From Agathobaculum ammoniilyticum (GTDB lineage: Bacteria > Bacillota > Clostridia > Oscillospirales > Butyricicoccaceae): a stretch of DNA of 64,000 bases. Below are positions 60,863 to 64,000 of the stretch, one piece after another (position 1 is the first letter of the stretch; every line of letters begins with the position of its first letter). Location: NCBI RefSeq assembly GCF_025567315.1, contig NZ_JAOQJE010000009.1:60593-124592 (forward strand), written 5' to 3'. The notes below the pieces were generated by a model. The model saw only the letters and a list, made by a program, of their open reading frames with translations, did no database searches and had not been told where the DNA came from. Both the position numbers and the translations under genes were made by a program.

Positions 60863-62125
60863 ATGAAGACCAGTCTTGCAGCTTTACTTTGTACAGCGAC
60901 ATTTATTGCCGGTACAGTGCCTTTCGCCAGTGCGGCTGATACGGTAATTGCCACCCCCACCCGTGACATGGGCCAGACGGTCTACGTTGATGGCCCCCGC
61001 GTCTATCCCACGGGGTACAATATAGCGGACAACAATTATTTCAAGCTGCGCGATATTGGTACGCTTGTGGGCTTTGGTGTGGAGTGGAACAACGAGACGC
61101 AGACCGTAGAGATCAGCACGGAGCGCACGGCCCCCAGCGTGGCGGGCATTAAGGACGAGGCGGTAAGCGGCGCGTCTGCCAAGGTGACGGATCAGAAAAT
61201 CACCATAGATGGCAAGCAGGCCAGCATGACGGCCTACCAGATCAGCGGAAACAATTATGTGAAGCTGCGGGATATCGGTAAGCAGATCGATTTTGGCGTA
61301 TCCTATGACGCGGCTACGGAGAGCGTCCGTATCGACACGGATGCGCCGTACACGGAAAGCACAACGCCTGCCGGCGGCAGCGCCATTACGAAGTGGAACA
61401 AAACCATGTCAGAATTCAATCAGGCCATGATAGACTGCAACTGGCGGCCGGAAAAATATCTTGAGACGGCGAAAAAATATGCGCCGGTCATCACGGGTAA
61501 AGCGGCCGGCACGGTAGAGGACGTTATCGCTGCACTGGACGCCATGAAAGGCGCGCCGGTAGACGCGGTTTCGTTCGAAGATGACCGCACGGTAAACCAT
61601 TTCTGGGCAGATGAGCTGCGCAAGGCGCTGGGTCAGGAAGTCACAAGCGGCGGCGATAGCACGGACGGCAATGCCGATAACAGCAGCAGTTCCACTACTG
61701 TAACGGACGAAATGCTCCGAGAATGGGAACTGGAAATGATAGATGCCATCAATGAAGAGCGCCGCAAGGTTGGTGTCCCAGAATTGGAGATTGACCAAAA
61801 TCTTATGAGTTGGGCGCAGTATTGGGCCATGCATCTTACCACGGAGTTTAGGCATTCTGATATTGATGAAGAGCGTGCTTTCGCAGCCGAAAATGGTATG
61901 TCAGCAGATGATGTGTATAGTCACGAAAATATTACAGGCGCAGGGCGCATGACCCAACTTGGTGTTGAGATGGGCTTTGATCCCATGAAAGCAGCAATGA
62001 ATAATTTCATGAATTCGGATGGGCATCGCTATGCTATCTTAGATGAGGATTATACTCGCGTAGGCATCGGCTTTGCTGTTTCAGAAAATGGAACTATTTA
62101 CTGCGCGCAAGAGTTCGGTTTATAA
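60863..62125 (+). CDS. Secreted CAP/SCP-domain protein with amine-oxidase-N-like repeats
   Basis: 420 aa. Sec signal peptide (cleavage near ASA-AD). Two copies of the copper-amine-oxidase-N-like stalk motif (NNYFKLRDIGTLVGFGVEW and NNYVKLRDIGKQIDFGVSY, residues 56-75 and 130-150), a Ser/Asp linker (about 255-275), then a C-terminal CAP domain (MIDAINEERRKVGVPELEID ... HENITGAG). Gut clostridia secrete similar cell-wall-associated CAP proteins; the activity is unknown. RBS GAAGGTGA. Confidence 0.85.
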   Translation: MKTSLAALLCTATFIAGTVPFASAADTVIATPTRDMGQTVYVDGPRVYPTGYNIADNNYFKLRDIGTLVGFGVEWNNETQTVEISTERTAPSVAGIKDEAVSGASAKVTDQKITIDGKQASMTAYQISGNNYVKLRDIGKQIDFGVSYDAATESVRIDTDAPYTESTTPAGGSAITKWNKTMSEFNQAMIDCNWRPEKYLETAKKYAPVITGKAAGTVEDVIAALDAMKGAPVDAVSFEDDRTVNHFWADELRKALGQEVTSGGDSTDGNADNSSSSTTVTDEMLREWELEMIDAINEERRKVGVPELEIDQNLMSWAQYWAMHLTTEFRHSDIDEERAFAAENGMSADDVYSHENITGAGRMTQLGVEMGFDPMKAAMNNFMNSDGHRYAILDEDYTRVGIGFAVSENGTIYCAQEFGL

Positions 62126-62132
62126 CTCAACC

Positions 62133-62168
62133 AGAGCGATTAGATCAACCTAATCGCTCTTTCTTTTT
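62133..62168 (+). terminator. Terminator of the CAP-protein gene
   Basis: AGAGCGATTAG stem, ATCAAC loop, CTAATCGCTCT followed by TTCTTTTT, eight bases after the stop codon. Confidence 0.93.
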
Positions 62169-62206
62169 ATCCAGGCTATGAAACAAGTAAATCATCATCA
62201 GCGCGC

Positions 62207-62236
62207 GCCGCCTTTCCCTTGAAAGGCGGCTTTTTT
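62207..62236 (+). terminator. Second hairpin with T-run before the surface-protein gene
   Basis: GCCGCCTTTC/GAAAGGCGGC stem then TTTTTT, only 24 bp upstream of the next ATG. Either a tandem terminator or an attenuator for the surface-protein gene. Confidence 0.8.
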
Positions 62237-62259
62237 ATTCCAATATGAGGAGGCAAATC

Positions 62260-62499
62260 ATGATAAAGGATATTTTCAGACAGGTCACAGCAGGCGCATT
62301 GTCCGCCCTTACTCTCCTCACCAGCGTGCCGCTGGCCGCTGCAGTGGACAGCGGCATCATGCCGCTGGCAGATGAGGACAACGAGGCGTCCAGCATTGAG
62401 ATCAACGTAGGCGAGGTGTACACTATCGCGGACAGAGGCGTGCAAAAGGCGTGGTTCCAGCAGAACGGCGCGCCACGCAACGTCTGGCCTATGTTTACG
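62260..62499 (+). CDS. SpaA-type surface protein, N-terminal part (before assembly gap)
   Basis: ATG 62260 with GAGGAGG. Signal peptide of about 30 residues (TAGALSALTLLTSVPLAAAVDS), then IEINVGEVYTIADRGVQKAW. The frame enters the N gap at 62500. The continuation after the gap is in a different register only because the gap length is arbitrary. Confidence 0.8.
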
Positions 62500-62833
62500 N
62501 NNNNNNNNNNNNNNNNNNNNNNNNNNNNNNNNNNNNNNNNNNNNNNNNNNNNNNNNNNNNNNNNNNNNNNNNNNNNNNNNNNNNNNNNNNNNNNNNNNNN
62601 NNNNNNNNNNNNNNNNNNNNNNNNNNNNNNNNNNNNNNNNNNNNNNNNNNNNNNNNNNNNNNNNNNNNNNNNNNNNNNNNNNNNNNNNNNNNNNNNNNNN
62701 NNNNNNNNNNNNNNNNNNNNNNNNNNNNNNNNNNNNNNNNNNNNNNNNNNNNNNNNNNNNNNNNNNNNNNNNNNNNNNNNNNNNNNNNNNNNNNNNNNNN
62801 NNNNNNNNNNNNNNNNNNNNNNNNNNNNNNNNN
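62500..62833. other. Assembly gap (334 N)
   Basis: Unsequenced bases joining two contigs inside the surface-protein gene; true length unknown. Confidence 1.
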
Positions 62834-64000
62834 CAACGAGTTCTATGGCGTATGGGGGCCAAATGGAAAAGGGCATGCGCCGTGGGTAGGTGCAACCATC
62901 AACTACACGCCCGGCAACACGGAGTACGCGCCCGCCGCACAAAAGACCGGCTCAGTAGATTTGCCGCAGGGTATTGTAAACTCTGGTGTATTTGCAGAAA
63001 AGGAAATAGACGGACAGGACTACATGGTGCTGCCTATGGCGGCAGCGTCCGCTACGTTCGTGCGCGGCAATCAGATCTTCGTCCGTGCGGACAACGTACC
63101 GTCCAGTGCGTTCCTCATGGACAGCCAGGGCAATAAGAGCTATGACGAAAGCGGGGCGCAGCGCCTTACGCTGAAGAATGTGCAGAAAAACAACGACCTG
63201 TACAAGAACGGCAACGATACAGCCTATGGTGAAACCTTCCTGTTCTGTATCCCCAAGGCCACAGCGGAGCAGATGGACGCAGATCAGGATAAACTGACCA
63301 CAAAAATCGTAACCAGCATGAACGTGGATCGCTATAATGTGTACGCAGCCAGCACAACCAGTTCGGGTGTACAGCCGGTTATCATGGTGGAACCCGCTGT
63401 GCAAAAGTTGAGCAATGAGTTGCAATTTAACTCTAATCCATTGTCTACACAGGAAAAAGTTAATCTCAAGATTTTGAAGACTGATAAAGATGGTGCGCCA
63501 TTGCAGGGTTGTACTTTCAAAATCACTTATCAAAAAGATAGCGCGCAGAAAACAGATGAACAAACGACAAATGGCAATGGTGAAGCTGTTTTTCTTGACT
63601 TACCCCTCAACACCGATGTCACCATCAAGGAAACCGAAGCACCGGAGGGCTACACCCTGCTGCCGGATAAAGTGGTAAACACTGGCACGGGTGATAAGAC
63701 CGTTGAAGTGACACTGGCCAACAGTGACGACCACGTTTTCAAGGTACATAAGACCTCCAGCGCGGACGGGCGGAACCTGATGGGCGCAAAGTTTGAGGTC
63801 AAGGGCATAGATAACGATTTTGTCAATACCTACGTAACGGACGCGCTGGGCGAGTTCACCATCCAGGGCAGGGACCTGCCCACTGGCTCTTTCGAGGTGT
63901 ATGAGATCGCCGCGCCGGAGGGGTATGCAACAGACGGTGCGGATATCCAGACCTTCAGCTGGGACAATACCCGCGATATTACCCTGTCTTTCCAAAATGC
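62834..64000 (+). CDS. SpaA-type (pilin-like) surface protein, C-terminal part, runs off the window
   Basis: Open frame from 62835 to the window end. After a non-repeat region come at least two SpaA-like Ig modules: NLKILKTDKDGAPLQGCTF ... VTIKETEAPEGYTLLPD and VHKTSSADGRNLMGAKFEV ... YEIAAPEGYATDG. The lysine near each module start and the Glu in IKETEAPEG are the residues that form isopeptide bonds in such adhesins. Sortase anchoring signal, if any, lies beyond the window. Likely one gene with the part before the gap. Confidence 0.85.

Noticed and set aside
1..64000. CRISPR array or cas genes
   Set aside because: No regularly spaced repeats with unique spacers were seen; the only short tandem array is the coding 48-bp repeat.

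Overview
The window looks like a draft-assembly scaffold (it contains a 334-N gap) from a GC-rich, strictly fermentative anaerobe of the Clostridia, probably an Oscillospirales-type butyrate producer. This is inferred from the oxygen-sensitive fermentation enzymes (PflB/PflA, 4-hydroxybutyryl-CoA dehydratase), the clostridial T-box and ZTP leaders, the PTS system and the strong Gram-positive ribosome sites. I have no phylogenetic computation behind this placement.

Layout. (1) 1-1.9 kb: 5' part of a Zn/Cd P1B-ATPase behind an ArsR-type operator. (2) 2.2-13 kb: a sugar/polyol module. One arm is an AraD/FucA-fold enzyme, a HAD phosphatase and a split transketolase; next come a Zn-alcohol dehydrogenase and a SorC-type regulator; the other arm is a PTS operon with its own HPr, galactitol-type EIIA/B/C, a D-2-hydroxyacid dehydrogenase and a fuculose-phosphate-aldolase-like protein. 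TGAACA half-sites sit in all three control regions. (3) 13-14.1 kb: mobile-element scars (IS110 with a folded leader, internally deleted serine recombinase). (4) 14-25 kb: EamA transporter, RHH repressor with palindromic operators, tRNA-Thr/Trp/Asn, a hairpin-dense non-coding block, Fe-alcohol dehydrogenase, IscS-IscU, lipoprotein, Mfd. (5) 25-37 kb: housekeeping and energy metabolism: T-box-cysS, ppk1/ppa, pflBA behind a ZTP riboswitch, phosphofructokinase, AhpC plus a domain-swapped AhpF. (6) 37-40 kb: small regulators and a sigma/anti-sigma pair whose sensor half is compositionally foreign.

(7) 40.8-59.7 kb is the most unusual part. Thirteen co-directional genes (two Zn-dehydrogenases, a LivKHMGF-type ABC importer, a cupin, a second split transketolase, a third Zn-dehydrogenase, 4-hydroxybutyryl-CoA dehydratase, 4-hydroxybutyrate CoA-transferase) run from one sigma-54 promoter to one strong terminator. 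A divergent GAF-PAS-AAA+-Fis activator, a second sigma-54 promoter in front of a cupin and 4-hydroxybutyrate dehydrogenase, and rpoN itself complete the locus. It appears to be a self-contained sigma-54 regulon that couples import, polyol-type oxidation and transketolase chemistry to the 4-hydroxybutyrate-to-crotonyl-CoA (butyrate) route; its substrate is unknown.

(8) 59.9-64 kb: a tRNA-Leu 3' fragment typical of an integration scar, an orphan RelE/HigB-like toxin, a secreted CAP-domain protein and a SpaA-repeat surface protein broken by the assembly gap and the window end.
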